Positions 1 to 11,465 are shown, counted from the stretch's first letter. The stretch is 64,000 nt of DNA from Lepturacanthus savala (GCA_030544235.1 CM060470.1:11991356-12055355); one strand, 5' to 3'. Notes: generated by a model from the sequence alone, not told the origin. Made by a program: numbers and translations.

Positions 1-820
1 AGACTTATATTAAGAAGAGTTGTGACTGGGGATAACTCTTTTGCACTCTATACATTGCCCCTATGCACTGGCTTTTGGAACCTATCCTAACCCCTCCACC
101 CCTTTTTTTTTAAGAAAAATTTAAATATATATCTTTCTTGCATTTTTTACAGATAAATAATAGAGGCGTAAACTGTTCTGTCTTCAACGTCTGGAGCCTG
201 GTGAAGCATAGAGTCGCAGTTAAGTCAGCGTATGCAGAATAAAATCTCATTATTGTCAAAGCCTATTACGTTTTATTTCTAGTGATGTTTAGCATCCATT
301 TGTACTTCAGAAAAATGTAATTTTTAATGTCTTTGCCGGGAAAGTATGGGGGGTGGGGGGGAGTACAATGGTAAGTTAATTAAATCTGGAACATTCCAGA
401 TTATAATCATTGACTTGAGAGGTAACAGAATTGAGAGAAAAGCTAAACAGCGATTTTTCTGCCCATGCCCACCTAAATAGAATGAGAGAAATACATGTAC
501 TTCATTAACTGTAAGAGGCCCTTCTAACAGATGTTCAAAGAGAGGCAGAGAGACATTAAATTAGACATGGTGCCCGGTACTTCTTGACGAGTTTTATCAG
601 TAATTGCATTACTCCTCTCTAAATCACACTCTCATCGGGCTTAATCAAGCAGAAATTGGGCACATGAGGAAAAAAATAATTAAGGTGCCCTTTCCCATCA
701 AATAACTACATTTATAAATAAAGAGGACATGTTGTAAGATGTTTTTTTTCTTCCACACAGAGAACAGTTTGATTTTTTGTGACCACCCACAGGTATTTTC
801 TCAACTTGTTCAAAATATAA
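1..820. other. Noncoding; candidate regulatory block 440-700
   Basis: No reading frame of interest. A G-rich stretch lies near 348-361. About 440-700 is low-repeat and balanced in composition, with TAAT-type motifs (TTAAATTAGA, GGGCTTAATCAAG, AATAATTAAGG), the texture of a conserved noncoding element. Conservation itself cannot be seen from one sequence. Confidence 0.3.
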
Positions 821-821
821 A

Positions 822-941
822 CCTAAATAATCAGTCAGTCAGTCAGTCATTTTCTATACCTGCTTATTCCTCATTAGGGTCGCAGGGGTCTGCTGGATAC
901 ACCCCAGATGGTCGCCAGCCAATCGTGGGCCTAAATAATCA
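822..941 (+). mobile_element. Short, internally deleted teleost repeat with TSD
   Basis: The core (834-929) starts CAGTCAGTCATTTTCTATACC and reads through the 'CTCATTAGGGTCGCAGGGG' segment typical of a repeat found across teleost genomes. It is flanked by a perfect 12-bp direct repeat CCTAAATAATCA at 822-833 and 930-941, which I read as the target-site duplication. Compared with the copy at 2282-2648, it lacks about 35 bp in the middle (after CTGCTGGA) and everything after AATCGTGGG. The 5' end begins with a short CAGT tandem, as in the other copy. The class of this family is not clear to me; a long direct repeat argues for target-primed or similar insertion rather than a 2-bp or 8-bp cut-and-paste duplication. 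Confidence 0.8.
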
Positions 942-2159
942 ATATTTCTTAATTAAATCATTTTTCTATGATGTACAAGTGACAAAAATGTACACTGCAA
1001 CCTGCAACTTTATTTCAATTGCTGAGTGATTTAAATTTGTAAAATGCAGTTTCATAACTCGCAGAGTAGAAATAAATTCCAATCTGGTATATAATATACA
1101 ATGTATATAATACAGAGGAAGTCTAAGGTCCACTTAATACTATCAAGTAAATAATGGGCAAAACAAATACCTGAATTCTCTGTCAGGCTTGGTTGAATCA
1201 TAGAGCCAGTGCATGCAGGCATGAACATGGTGAATACAGCATTTGTCCTAAAAATCTGAAACTTCGGCACATCTAAATTTGCATCAATAAAAACAGAAAA
1301 AAAGTGTAAGTTGATAGTAGCACCATCTTCATAAGTCTTTTGATGATGCTCATGTGGTCTCTATTCTCCACACAGATGGATGGCATTGAACAAACGTTTC
1401 ACTTAACATCAGGCTTTCTTTATATAGTCATTCTGTGTTCACCATGTGGATTTTTCTGTTTAAAGTATGCTGCTTTAAAGTATAATATAACACAAATAGG
1501 CACTTTCATAAGCTTTAGAGGTTATACAAAAAATATAATAAACAAGAAACACACACACAAAAAAAGACAAGACAAATACACACATACAGGATTTAGAAAC
1601 TTGTCTGTTTTAGAGGCTCCCAGTCCCAGTGCAGCCACTCCACATATCACCATGGTAACAGTATGCCTCCAATATGTTACATTAATGTTGCTTATTAAGA
1701 TCAAAATATGAGGAAACAAGCTGTGAGACAGATAGTATCAGGCTTGTTGACAGCAGCCCAGACTTGGCTGTGTAGCAAGGATCTGACGTTAGTGATAATG
1801 AACTTCAGACTGTGCTTGTTATACCCGCTGTGACAAGACAACAACAACACCATACAGATACTGACTCTCATTTTGCTTTCACATGGCAAGATTGCCTTTC
1901 ATGACATGTACATTAACAAAAGCTGCCTCGACTAGTCTAATTGTGTTTTTACCGTACGTTACACATCAACAAGGGCTTAATGATACAGGTTGAGGCAGCT
2001 ATACAACAAAAAAAAAGATAGCCTCCCTAAAATGAATGCAGGCCTAAAATGTGACACAGTTGCAGAATTACACTGTTGTGACTGACTGATCGCTGATCTC
2101 TGGATAAGCGATGAGTGCATGTGTTAGAACGCGCATTAGTCAGATGATGAGCTTGAAAT
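942..2159. other. Noncoding, nothing recognised
   Basis: AT-rich sequence with a local palindrome of TATA/ATAC steps near 1088-1113 and A-rich patches around 1550-1570. A 14-bp RFX X-box-like site (ATCACCATGGTAAC) lies at 1646-1659. Reading frames here overlap on both strands and show no protein character. Confidence 0.6.
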
Positions 2160-2281
2160 CCTCACGCCATCAGTGCATTAGTGTTTGTGTGAATGGGTGA
2201 ATGTTGGCATGTATTGTCAAACACTTTGAGCAGTTGAACGATTGGAAAGATCCTATACAAATGCAATCCATTTGCCATCGT
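2160..2281 (+). mobile_element. 3' end of a teleost interspersed repeat
   Basis: The stretch 'CGCCATCAGTGCATTAGTG... GTGTGAATGGGTGAATG... CTTTGAGCAGTTG... CTATACAAATGCAATCC' resembles the 3' end of a very common teleost repeat that ends in a 'ctatataaatgcagtccattt' tail. The 5' boundary is unclear; related sequence may start near 2040. A second repeat (2282-2648) has inserted into its tail, and the tail sequence CCATTTGCCAT is duplicated on both sides of that insertion. Confidence 0.6.
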
Positions 2282-2648
2282 CAATCAGTCAGTCATTTTC
2301 TATACCTGCTTATTCCTCATTAGGGTCACAGGGGTCTGCTGGAGCCAATCCCAGCGCGTTACGGCGAGAGGCAGGGATACACCCCAGATGGTCACCAGCC
2401 AATCGTGGGGCACACACACCATTCACTCACACACTCACACCTACGGGCAATTTAGAGTTGCCAATTAACCTCAGCATGTTTTTGGACTGTGGGAGGAAGC
2501 CGGAGTACCCGGTGAAAACCCACGCAGACACGGGGAGAACATGCAAACTCCACACAGAAAGGTCCCAGACCCAGGACCAAGGAGGTCTTGAACCTGCGAC
2601 CTTCTTGCTGTGAGGCAACAGCGCTAACCCCTGCCCCACCGTGTCGCC
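2282..2648 (+). mobile_element. Near full-length teleost repeat, nested
   Basis: This is the longer copy of the repeat seen at 822-941. It starts at CAATCAGTCAGTCATTTTC, continues through 'GGCAATTTAGAGTTGCCAAT', 'TGTGGGAGGAAGCCGGAGTA' and 'GGGGAGAACATGCAAACTCC', and ends CACCGTGTCGCC. These strings are hallmarks of a repeat present in most teleosts. Flanking sequences CCATTTGCCATCGT (2268-2281) and CCATTTGCCATTGT (2649-2662) match at 13 of 14 positions and are read as the target-site duplication. The reading frames on both strands inside it are repeat-derived and not genes. Confidence 0.85.
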
Positions 2649-2662
2649 CCATTTGCCATTGT

Positions 2663-2959
2663 GTCAGTGATTTTCTCAATTTTCTATTAGACACATGGAT
2701 CTCGTAATCTGCAAAGACCACGAGGCTACTAATACTATCTACTTGAACAGGCTAATATATCCATGTCAAATGAAAATATGTAAAATGTCTCATTAGATAT
2801 GCCAAGGTAAATATAACAGTTGTCAACGTGAATTGATTTTTCCTTTTCCTTAAATTAATGTTTGTGTCGTGATGAATAAGCAGAACAAGTTAATAGATTG
2901 AATAACATTTTACCGTTGAGCTGTGTGTTGGATATATGTTTTTTAACACAGAGCTTTCT
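2663..2959. other. Noncoding spacer
   Basis: AT-rich spacer between the nested repeat and the candidate relic gene. Nothing recognised. Confidence 0.5.
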
Positions 2960-4073
2960 ATCTTACCCACCTGAAGGTCAGGTACTTGTGTATATCCTTC
3001 AAGCATCGCCTGTTCATGTCAGCAACAGCCTTGCGAGTTGGAGGAGCTACTTGAGAGCCTCGTTGTCCAAAGACCCAGCTGGACTTGTTAACCACATGGT
3101 TGAGGAGTTCAAGTCATAGTTCCTGAAAATAAATCTTTATAAAAAATGGAAAAATAAAAACACAAAAAAGTACAGGGCAGCACATTATTTGAAACAATAG
3201 CATTACACTTTGGTTTCTCTTATTATATCTTATTGTGCTTAGCCATGAATGATGAGATCCATGCACAGGTATCCATGCGCACCTTCAGCTCTGTGAGACC
3301 TAGGTCATGGTGTCTGGAGTCAAAAACCCTCTTCATACACAAAGGAGGCACATTTACTTGCATTTCACACTTAGTGGTGTTGAGAAGCATAGTGGGACAA
3401 TGTCTGGTGTCTCAACAGCTGGTGGCTCTGTGGCATCAATGCTGTCATGTACTGTTTCATCAACACCAATGACCTTAATGCATAGATATCCTGGCAGTGC
3501 CTGGGAGAAAACATGACAATAAATATATATTATATAAAAATATTTCCTTTTTGTGAAAAAAAAATTGTCCTTGTCATTTACAACACCAAAGCAAGTGCTG
3601 AAGCCAGTAAATAAACTAATGAAATGAAAAAAAAAATAGCTTATTAAATTGATGGGTGCATGATATGTATCAAAACCATTGCATGATTTCTGATTGCAAT
3701 CAACATAATATTGCCAAAAGCCTTTATTGAGATATCTCCCAATCTTCATCACACTTCTCTTTCTTCATTAGCACAATGAATGATACTGAACTGATTGGAT
3801 TAAGTAACTAAATATGTATCAGCGAGAAGCGCAAACAATATGAATCTACAAGCTTCTTTTGGCGTTTGTTATATTAGTTCTTCTATTCATTGATAATCTA
3901 TCTGTTATGCTAATACAGAAAGTAAACTGGAATAGTGTTTACAATACTCACTGGTCTGGTGAAAGTAAACTGATGACACTGGACCAAGTGTCTGGACTGG
4001 ACTGTACCAAGAATGGGAATCAAGTCACCTTTATTTTTTTGCATCTTGAACATGGAGGGCTTACTTGACGGAA
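2960..4073 (-). pseudogene. Candidate decayed spliced gene, three exon-like segments
   Basis: Read on the minus strand, three protein-like segments are bordered by splice-like sites. Segment A (4073-3952) encodes about 40 codons around SMFKMQKNKGDLIPILGTV and ends CCA|GTGAGT, a strong donor. Segment B (3500-3358) begins after TTTCTCCCAG, a strong acceptor, enters in the phase that A leaves, encodes ALPGYLCIKVIGVDETV and ends at CAA|GTAAAT. Segment C (3122 to about 2960) begins after ATTTATTTTCAG. One C frame shares B's exit phase but hits TAG after about 25 codons; another frame, open for about 50 codons (around FGQRGSQVAPPTRKAVADMN), would need a frame change. Sequence just below B (about 3350-3235) is also protein-like in another frame (MKRVFDSRHHDLGLTELKV). 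I do not recognise the protein. It sits directly beyond a LINE fragment, so it may be transposon-borne. Confidence 0.3.
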
Positions 4074-4109
4074 CTGGTTTAAATGTGGGGAGCAATAAAT
4101 GTTCATCAG

Positions 4110-5375
4110 GATTGTAGAAGTGTATAACTTTTTGACAGGCTAAATTACAGTAGTCTAAGGCTTCTGATTGATATAGCAGCCCCTGAGCAATAGCCTGCCC
4201 CTATTCAGCATGTGACTCAAGGGGATCCTGACTGTCCGTCATTACTTTGAAAAGTTGGGAGTGGAAATGTGTTGCAGGCTTTAAATAGACACACAACTGA
4301 ATATTGTTAGCATCACAGTGATATGAAATACCTTTAAATTTGCTCATAATTTGATACAAGGAAATCAAATAATAGATGTCCCAGGACAGAACCCCGGGGA
4401 ACACCACAAGAAAGACCAACAGTTTCAGACATAGGTACCAAGTGACACAGAAAAGCTCCTATTTCAAAGATAGGAGGAGAATCAGTCCAGAGAGTAGAAT
4501 AAAGTATCCGCCAGATCAATGAGGTCTTGCAGAGAAATAGGGGAGAAACAGTCCAAGATTGACAGCCGAGCTGGAGAAGTGAGAAAGGAAGTGGGAGAGG
4601 GGGGTAATGCTAGCCCTGACATTGCCAATGTTTTCCACAAAGAAAGAGACATAATCACTACAATCCTTGTTTAAAAGGACCAACAGATCAGGAGGTGGAT
4701 GAATAACGATTTTGTTGATGGTGTCAAACAGAACTTGAGGGTTGTGTTTACTAAAATTAAGTAAGTAAGTAATGTAGTAAAATAAGAATCCCTCTCATCC
4801 TTAACCACAATGTTAAACTCAATTAAAAGGTCTTTAAATATGAGGTGGTGAACTTGGAGATTGTTGGATTTCCACAGTCACTTTGCTTTTCGACATTCAT
4901 GCCAGAAACAACAAAACATTGTAAAAGTGTTGATGAATTGGATCAGGGAACAAGTCTCATTTAAGATAGAGTCACATTATTCAAAGCAGCGGAGCATTGT
5001 GGATTCAAAGAGTGAGCTAGACAACCAATGACAGCATGAAAAAAAACTTCGCTGTGCTTTGGTCAAAAGCTACAGAAATTTTCTCGGCTGTGAGTCTTTT
5101 AATGATGTGAGAACACTTTGCATGCTAAATGCAAAGAATCTAAAACAAAAGACAGGTTGAACTAATCACATTCATGATTGGTAACATGCAGCTCCTCAGA
5201 GCAAAGAGCTTCAAATATTTAAACCAAGAATGTAATCAAAGTCCAAGGTGTGTGATCCTTAAATTGTATGTACCGTTAATATTTATTTTTAATCGCCAAC
5301 TAAAAGAACTCTGTCCAAAGCAACTATAGAAGATAAAAAGTCACTAAAGAACAATTATAAGCAGGGGGTCAGTAG
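4110..5375 (-). mobile_element. Broken L2-type LINE, endonuclease to reverse transcriptase
   Basis: Minus-strand translation, with several frame changes and stops, gives in order: the end of an apurinic-type endonuclease domain (FFSDFLSSIVALDRVLLVGD near 5370-5290; HTLDFDYILGLNI near 5250-5210), a linker (HNPQVLFDTINKIV near 4745-4700), then reverse-transcriptase motifs (CGVPRGSVLGHLLF near 4410-4370 and ISYHCDANNIQLCVYLKP near 4330-4275). The usual YADD catalytic box reads CDANN, so the copy is dead. This arrangement fits fish L2/CR1-group non-LTR elements. The 3' limit is uncertain: similarity fades near 4200, and a short DYCNLA-like piece near 4150 may still belong to it. Nothing suggests a host gene. 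Confidence 0.75.
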
Positions 5376-6599
5376 TTATGTGAAGTTAACATGGGGAGAA
5401 AAACCTTCACTGCCGCTGTCCGACTTAAACAGTAGTCCTTGCTAATAATACAGTCTGTGTTTTCCGCTGCCTTGTCAATGTGCTTCTTGTTTACACTGGC
5501 AGCGTATGTGAATGTTCCTGTGATATGTGTTTATGGGTGTTTTAATATGGACAGAGATTAATCCTGAAAACCCTTGTGGAGACAGATTGCATTCCATTTT
5601 AATTTTGACATCAAAAGCCCTTGGTGACAAGCGGGCTAAAGGTAAATGCTCTATTCTCATCAGTGTGAGTGCCTTTTAACACCTAACACCCAGGGCTTAG
5701 TTTTATTTCCCAGGCCTCTCATAACCACTATCAACAGATTATCGAGAATAAGGGTAGCATGTATTAACACAGCTTCATCCTGTGAGTGTGAGCGTCAAAT
5801 GTGGGAACACGAACCGGTGCCCCTTCGCTCGGTTTGTTGACAGGCTGGAATGGGGTTGCGTTTGATGAATTGAAATAAGCCTCTCCCGTGACCTCTCAGG
5901 AATGGGGTCCAGTCCAACTGGGGCAGGACATAAAGGGGATCCTGTTTGATGTGTCCGCCATAGGGGCAAGACGCCTGACGGCCTGGGCCACAACTGGAGC
6001 TCTTGTTGTTTGTGTTTGTCAGTTTTCGATTCCCCACCCAGGGAGAAATGACCCTGTGGGCGAGCTCAGGTTTCACCGTCAAAATTTAAACACTTCTGTC
6101 TCAGAGACTAGACACTCTCGATGCAGTAGTGGCCAATTAGGATCAAGTGTCAGCCCGTTGACATGTAAAGGATGGAATGCGCGAGTGGTTGGTCAAACAA
6201 GGATAGGGAGGTAGTGTTGGTGCTGACAGGCTTTGTCACAGACATGGAGGAGGGATTTAAAACACACGGCCACTTTGCCACCAGACGGAAACCTTCACTT
6301 CTGTCCAGGCTGATAGGATAATGTAGAAATGTCAGGCTTTCTGTCTACATTTACTTCCGTACTTTTCTTTTCCTTCCTTCTGTCCTCCTTGTTTGATTTG
6401 TTCATACAGTTGTGAGTCCTGCTTGTCGTACTGGGGTGGTGAAAAATCAGAATGCCTCCTGGGGAAAGGGTCTATTGCTGCGAGTTCACGGTAATAACTG
6501 ACAGTGACCCATATTAGATATAGTAACCTACTTTTACCAACATTTTGAGAAGTGATGTCCAGTGGAAATTACAGGCTTGCCAACAAAAGAGTCCCCGTG
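5376..6599. other. Unique noncoding sequence
   Basis: Low-repeat sequence of mixed composition. Around 5790-6120 it is richer in G+C and CpG than its surroundings, and overlapping short frames on both strands suggest chance openness rather than coding. No splice-bounded exon was found. Confidence 0.5.
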
Positions 6600-7060
6600 G
6601 ATGCTGAAGGTTTTCAATACACACATCGGTGCCCCGTCTGTTTACGGCAACGTTCCATCTTGAGCACAAACGACCCCTCAAGAATGCAGATTTGAATGAA
6701 CATGCCTATAATCATGGCATCATGCATATTAATCTTGCCATTGGCACAGCGCTAATGGTAATGTTTCATTATGTGGAGAACAACCTGCCGATGCTCTCGC
6801 TGGCCTCTCCTCTTTTGTCCCTGCATGTTTTTCCTCTCCGCGCACATTGGCTGTATCATTTAATTAGATCAGACTTCATTAAAGAGGGCCCCTCAGAACC
6901 TTCCCCAGGTCTTTTGACGCAAACGCTTCAATTAGCGGAGCGCAGTGCATGGCAGCAGAGAGGAGTTGTTAGGTACGAAAAGAAAGTGAAGGAGCAAAGA
7001 TGGGAGGAGGCGAGCCTTATGCATATGGAGGGATATGAAATGTATGTGGCGAATTAATCC
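6600..7060. other. Candidate conserved noncoding element
   Basis: Low-repeat block with dense homeodomain and POU-like words (CATGCATATTAATC, GCTAATGGTAATG, CATTTAATTAGATC, CTTCAATTAGCGGAG) next to CpG-containing GC-rich patches. A plus-strand frame stays open for 142 codons (6629-7057) but has no recognisable domain, a mixed hydrophobic and basic composition, and no splice context. I favour a developmental enhancer over a gene. Cross-species alignment would decide. Confidence 0.35.
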
Positions 7061-8606
7061 TGTATTTGCAGGTGTGAAACTGTCAACTCTCTGCATGTAC
7101 AGTAGGTGTGAATGCTAGTGTTATTGCACCTGTGTGCATATGCATGTGTGTGTAGTGCTGTATTTACCATACAGACTTCTACAGTAAATCTCCTTCATAC
7201 AGTCGGCAGTCCACAGGGAGGTTTTTCTCTCTTTTGGAAATAAATGTTCTGTGTCTGAAAGGTTGTCATGGCAACAACATGAGAAAAATGTCTGCCAGGT
7301 CACTATGGTGATGGATTCCATGAAGCCTTTGCCATGTTAAGTACAGACACATCTGTGCAAAATGAATACTGTATGAAGCTCATGTACACAAACGTATGCG
7401 TCACTTTATGTTCAGACACGTGGCCATTAAATGACTCCTTTTTTTCTGATGCCCTGATTGAAATTTACCTTGAGTTTGAACTCAGTCCTGCAAAGATGGA
7501 ACAGTGCAGTGAAAACTGAATGTATCTGGCTGTGGTTTTAGGAAGAGTATGGCAAAGACAGCCTGAAGATGCTGCATTTTGCATCACATCAATTCACTTG
7601 GAAAAGAAAACTTTAAGCTTGTGTTGCTGGTGTGAAAGATGAGGGTGATCAGTGCTGCATTTCTGCACAGGGGACACTGTCAGAACAGAGTAGTCTATTT
7701 GAAGCTTTGCTGTTTGGACATAACTGTGTTCTGCTTTTAATCCTTTTAATCTGTTCTTAAGCTGAAATCTTTCAAAAATGACTTGGCATGTTTTCCCGAT
7801 TACAGTAGAACCCATTTCAACATTACATCACCAATGTTACTTGAAGGGAAACGCTGCTGAAGTTCACATCATCCAATCCAATCCATCACAGACAACCACA
7901 TGATACTTTTTTATGTGTGCACACTACATCCAGAAATACAGAGCATGAGATGGGATATCTGCTGCCAATACAGCGATGTTGCTCTTATAGTAATATGTTT
8001 TATGGTCTTACGGAGGATAATCTCTTTTAATGCTTAATCAGATTGTAATAAATATCAATTTGTACATGATTTAACAGACTTTTTTCCAAGATTATCCTGG
8101 ATATATATATTAAGTAGACCACAAACATCAACATTCTTAAGCTTTCTTGGCATGGGCCAAAGACTACTCCTCTTTTCCTTCCTGAGCTGGGAGGAAGCAA
8201 AAGCCTGAGGAGAGAGTGAGATGGAGAGCTCTGGTGTAGTAGACGTTCTATGCCCCGCAACGGGCATAAAGAAGATTAAGTCAAGTAAGTCAAAGATTGT
8301 TTCCTGGACTGCAATAATTATTACTAATTACTCAAAAGCAAAGTGCTTACATTAGCCATCACGAAGCCGCAGAGATGCAAACGGCATTTATTCAGAAACT
8401 GTGAAGACTTCTGTGAAATTGTGATGTCACAACTGCACAGTCATCCCACCTTTCCACAATCATGCAAATCAGCTATTAGGAGGAGAGGCTCATTAATACT
8501 AATGACATAGATATAAAATGACCTGAGATGATTTTTTACCAATATATCTTATCAAACCTTCAAATAGGACCCAGGCAAAGTGTACAAAATGGCAATTTGA
8601 AAGCCT

Positions 8607-8607
<1 letters not shown>
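7061..8607. other. Noncoding; X-box-like site at 7262
   Basis: No gene seen. GTTGTCATGGCAAC at 7262-7275 matches the RFX X-box palindrome at 13 of 14 positions. A perfect octamer ATGCAAAT lies at 8463-8470, next to AGCTATTAGG and CTCATTAATACTAATG, so 8440-8520 could be a small regulatory patch. The rest is AT-rich. Confidence 0.45.
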
Positions 8608-8681
<74 letters not shown>

Positions 8682-8687
8682 TACATT
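8608..8687 (+). repeat. (CA)n microsatellite
   Basis: About 35 uninterrupted CA units followed by a short ATAC run. The length and purity predict high allelic polymorphism. It produces a spurious Thr-His repeat frame. Confidence 0.98.
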
Positions 8688-9959
8688 CCATCTCGCGTTT
8701 AGAAGACCCCCTGCAACATTTTAATATCTGCAAGGAACAGACTCCCTCAACAGCAGATTGATTGGGTTTTTTGTCTCCAGGGTGCGTGCAATCTTCAAAA
8801 CAGCCTGCTACTGTACACCTTTCATTTCATTGACACAAACAAGCTTAATTCATACAATTTAATCAATACTGTTCGTAGGGCTTCAACATCCCGGATCAAT
8901 ATTAGATGTCTTTTATCTTGTGTAACACATTATCTTCATGATGAGGTAAAACTGTTCATGCTGAGGCATTCGTGTTGTAAAATGGCTGCACGACACACGA
9001 GCCGCAATCATTTTTGCATATTTATTCCAGCTGCCTGGGCACTTGATTGCAGCCTTCATAGCATTTTTTTTTTTTTAATCAATAATTCACAGCTTGCATG
9101 TGGGAAGGTTGAAGTCTTCCTTTTGCGAAAACTAAAAACTTGCTTGGATTGAACAGAGCTAGTAAAAGACTCCTCAATGACTCTGGGAAAGGAAAATACT
9201 TCAGCCAAAATACTGTCCTCTCCTATCTAGCTATCTTTTTTTTTTTCACTCAGGAAGTCACAATTTCTTCAGCAGTGAACCAAGAATTGCTCCTGGCCAA
9301 GCACTCGGCACTCAAAGCGCATTCCAAACATCTCCAAGTCCAATTTATGCTTGAGAGTGATCATATCTACTACTGCACGTGTGGAGTCCACCCATTTTTT
9401 TCCCAACTGGTCTTCATCAATTATTAACATTTCTGTGAGTGCAGAGTAAATGTGGATTATAAAAAGAATGGGCAGCGGGACATAGTAAATGTGCCTGAGA
9501 GTAGAGCTCAAGGAAATGCACACGTTAATTGAAAGACCTCCAGGTCAGTGCAAATATCTGGGAGAAAGTGAGAATTCCATTTTGGACGTTTTTATGAAGC
9601 CCTAGTCACCCAAACTATTAAAAAAACATATCTCTCAAAGCATCATGGGAAATGTGTATGTGTGTGTGTGTGTGGGGGGGGTATTTGTGGATCAAAGTCA
9701 GTGGTAAAAGCAAAGATCAGCACTCAGGCTAAACTTCACCTTGTCCTCTTTATCTCGATTGGTTTTCTTGTTGCCGTTATTATTTCATCTTCTTTAATGG
9801 GAGGTCTTCGTCCAAGGTTGCAGGTGGTCAGTGAGCGTATTTAACAACAAAAGAAAGTGCAAAGTCACGCTCATAAAACTTTAAGTGTCCCCCATATTCC
9901 GCCTGCAATGATGATAAAATGAGCAAATGCAGGCCCATCAGTCTCTGGTCCCCTGCAAA
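8688..9959. other. Noncoding with short simple repeats
   Basis: Contains T-tracts (about 9064-9077 and 9237-9246), a short TG run ending in eight G (9657-9680), and otherwise unremarkable AT-rich sequence. Overlapping frames on both strands around 9140-9520 have no coding character. Confidence 0.5.
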
Positions 9960-10800
9960 AAAAAAAAAAGAAAAAAGAAAAAGCAAATCATCCCTCGATT
10001 TTGGGGAAATGGAGGAGAGAGCAAAATGCAAGGCAAATAGAGAGGGAGTGTCAGCGAGGCGCACGAAAACATATCCCGGAGTGATGGATGGCGACGGTCA
10101 GACGGAACGACAGACGCTTATGCTGCTCACTGGTGCTCGAATATACAGTATGTGACTGAATAAACAAGCGCAGAGGGGGGAAGTCTTCGGAATAACCGTG
10201 AAAAGGGCAAAAAAAAAAACTGCCGGTAACAACATCCAAATGACTCGTGCTTTTGTGCGTGCGTTATTTTTTTTTTTTTGATTCACAATTACAACCAACT
10301 TTTGATGCCTTCCCCGCGGGCTGCGGCGTTCATTTGCTCCGTCGTCCACTTTGTGCGCGAGGAGATAAGCGCAGCCCACTCTTTATAAAAAAAAAAAAAA
10401 ACACACACACAGCTCGAGCTGTTTACACGCGGCTATCTGTGAGGCAGGTGTGCTGGGAGGCTTTGACTTTGTAAGCCATATTCAAACACAGAGGGGATTA
10501 CATCTGTTCTTCCAGCGCCAGAGAAGCGTCCCGCTGAGCCCGGGGGGGCTTATTTAACACAGGTTCGACACCGTTGACTCATCTGTACGCAGCAGAACGA
10601 ACAGAGATAAGGGGTGGGGAATACTGAGCCCATCAGATATGGAAATGGAGGGAGGCTACGCGGCGAAGAGATGGAGCCGGACCGTGATTGACAGGACGAT
10701 GGGAAGGTGGAGAAGAAGCGAAGGAGACCGAGGCAGATAAAGGCGGGAGGCTGAGCGCGAAGAGACGGGAAACATGAGCGGGCTGTCGTCATTTAGTTAA
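9960..10800. other. CpG-rich block, possible regulatory region
   Basis: CpG is clearly commoner here than in most of the window (for example GCGAGGCGCACG, GGCGACGGTCAGACGG, CCCCGCGGGCTGCGGCG, TACGCGGCGAAGAG). A-tracts at about 9958-9970, 10209-10219 and 10387-10400 and a T-tract at 10267-10279 interrupt it. No reading frame with a good start and continuation was found. It could be an unmethylated CpG island acting as an enhancer or as the promoter of an unseen noncoding transcript. Confidence 0.3.
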
Positions 10801-11082
10801 ACGTATTTGTCTTCATTAACTAAATAGCTCTTCTCATCTGGCAGTGGGTTGTTATCAGCTCAAATATAATTTAGGTAAATTACAGGGAGATGTTTGCAGT
10901 TATTTACTTACCCGAAAAAAGACGTTGACAGCCTTCTAGTCTTTTTTTTTTCCATCAGTTGCTGCAGACATTCCTGTTCACAAACATATAGTGGAAAAAC
11001 CTAATTCTAACCTAATTCTCATTAAGATACAATATCTAAACCTAATGCAAGCGTAACTGGCAAAATTAGTATGGGTAACTAT

Positions 11083-11465
11083 GGGTGCTTTTACACCACT
11101 AGTTTATTTGGTCCACACCAGGCAATACAGTTTTTACTATGTAGCATAGACCAAGCAAATTGGTCCAATTGACTTTCATCATTGTTTATCTTCAAACAAA
11201 CAGGAATTTAAATAATTGGTATCCCTTTCATGATGCATTTCGATCAGTTTGTTTGGACCTATGTTTGTGTTCTGACCAGAGGGACCACACCAGACTTTGT
11301 TATTTGGTGCTGATTCAAATGGACCGAGACCACCTTTTTTTTCCTCGGTCCACTTGATTTAGCGTACCTGAGTGCAACCGATGCTTTCGCACCAATGAAA
11401 ACAAACCAAACTAAGCGCTTTTGGTTCCAACGGAACACCAACTACTGTTGGTGTGGAAGCACCCT
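11083..11465. mobile_element. hAT-like MITE
   Basis: The 383-bp element begins GGGTGCTTTTACACCACTAG and ends with the imperfect inverted complement ...GTTGGTGTGGAAGCACCCT. The interior has 'TTTGGTCC', 'GGTCCAATTG' and 'GACCGAGACCACC' words typical of a common teleost non-autonomous family whose termini read GGGTGCTTTCACACC. Flanking bases show no clean 8-bp duplication, so the insertion is old or its ends have drifted. No transposase frame is present. Confidence 0.75.

Noticed and set aside
2427..2721. Minus-strand frames in the 2282-2648 repeat
   Set aside because: Such frames occur in every copy of this teleost repeat and are not genes.
6629..7057. 142-codon plus-strand frame as a protein gene
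   Set aside because: No recognisable domain, no splice or promoter context, and composition follows the DNA block; treated as a chance frame in a candidate noncoding element.
8528..8761. 77-codon frame with a Thr-His repeat
   Set aside because: Direct translation of the (CA)n microsatellite.
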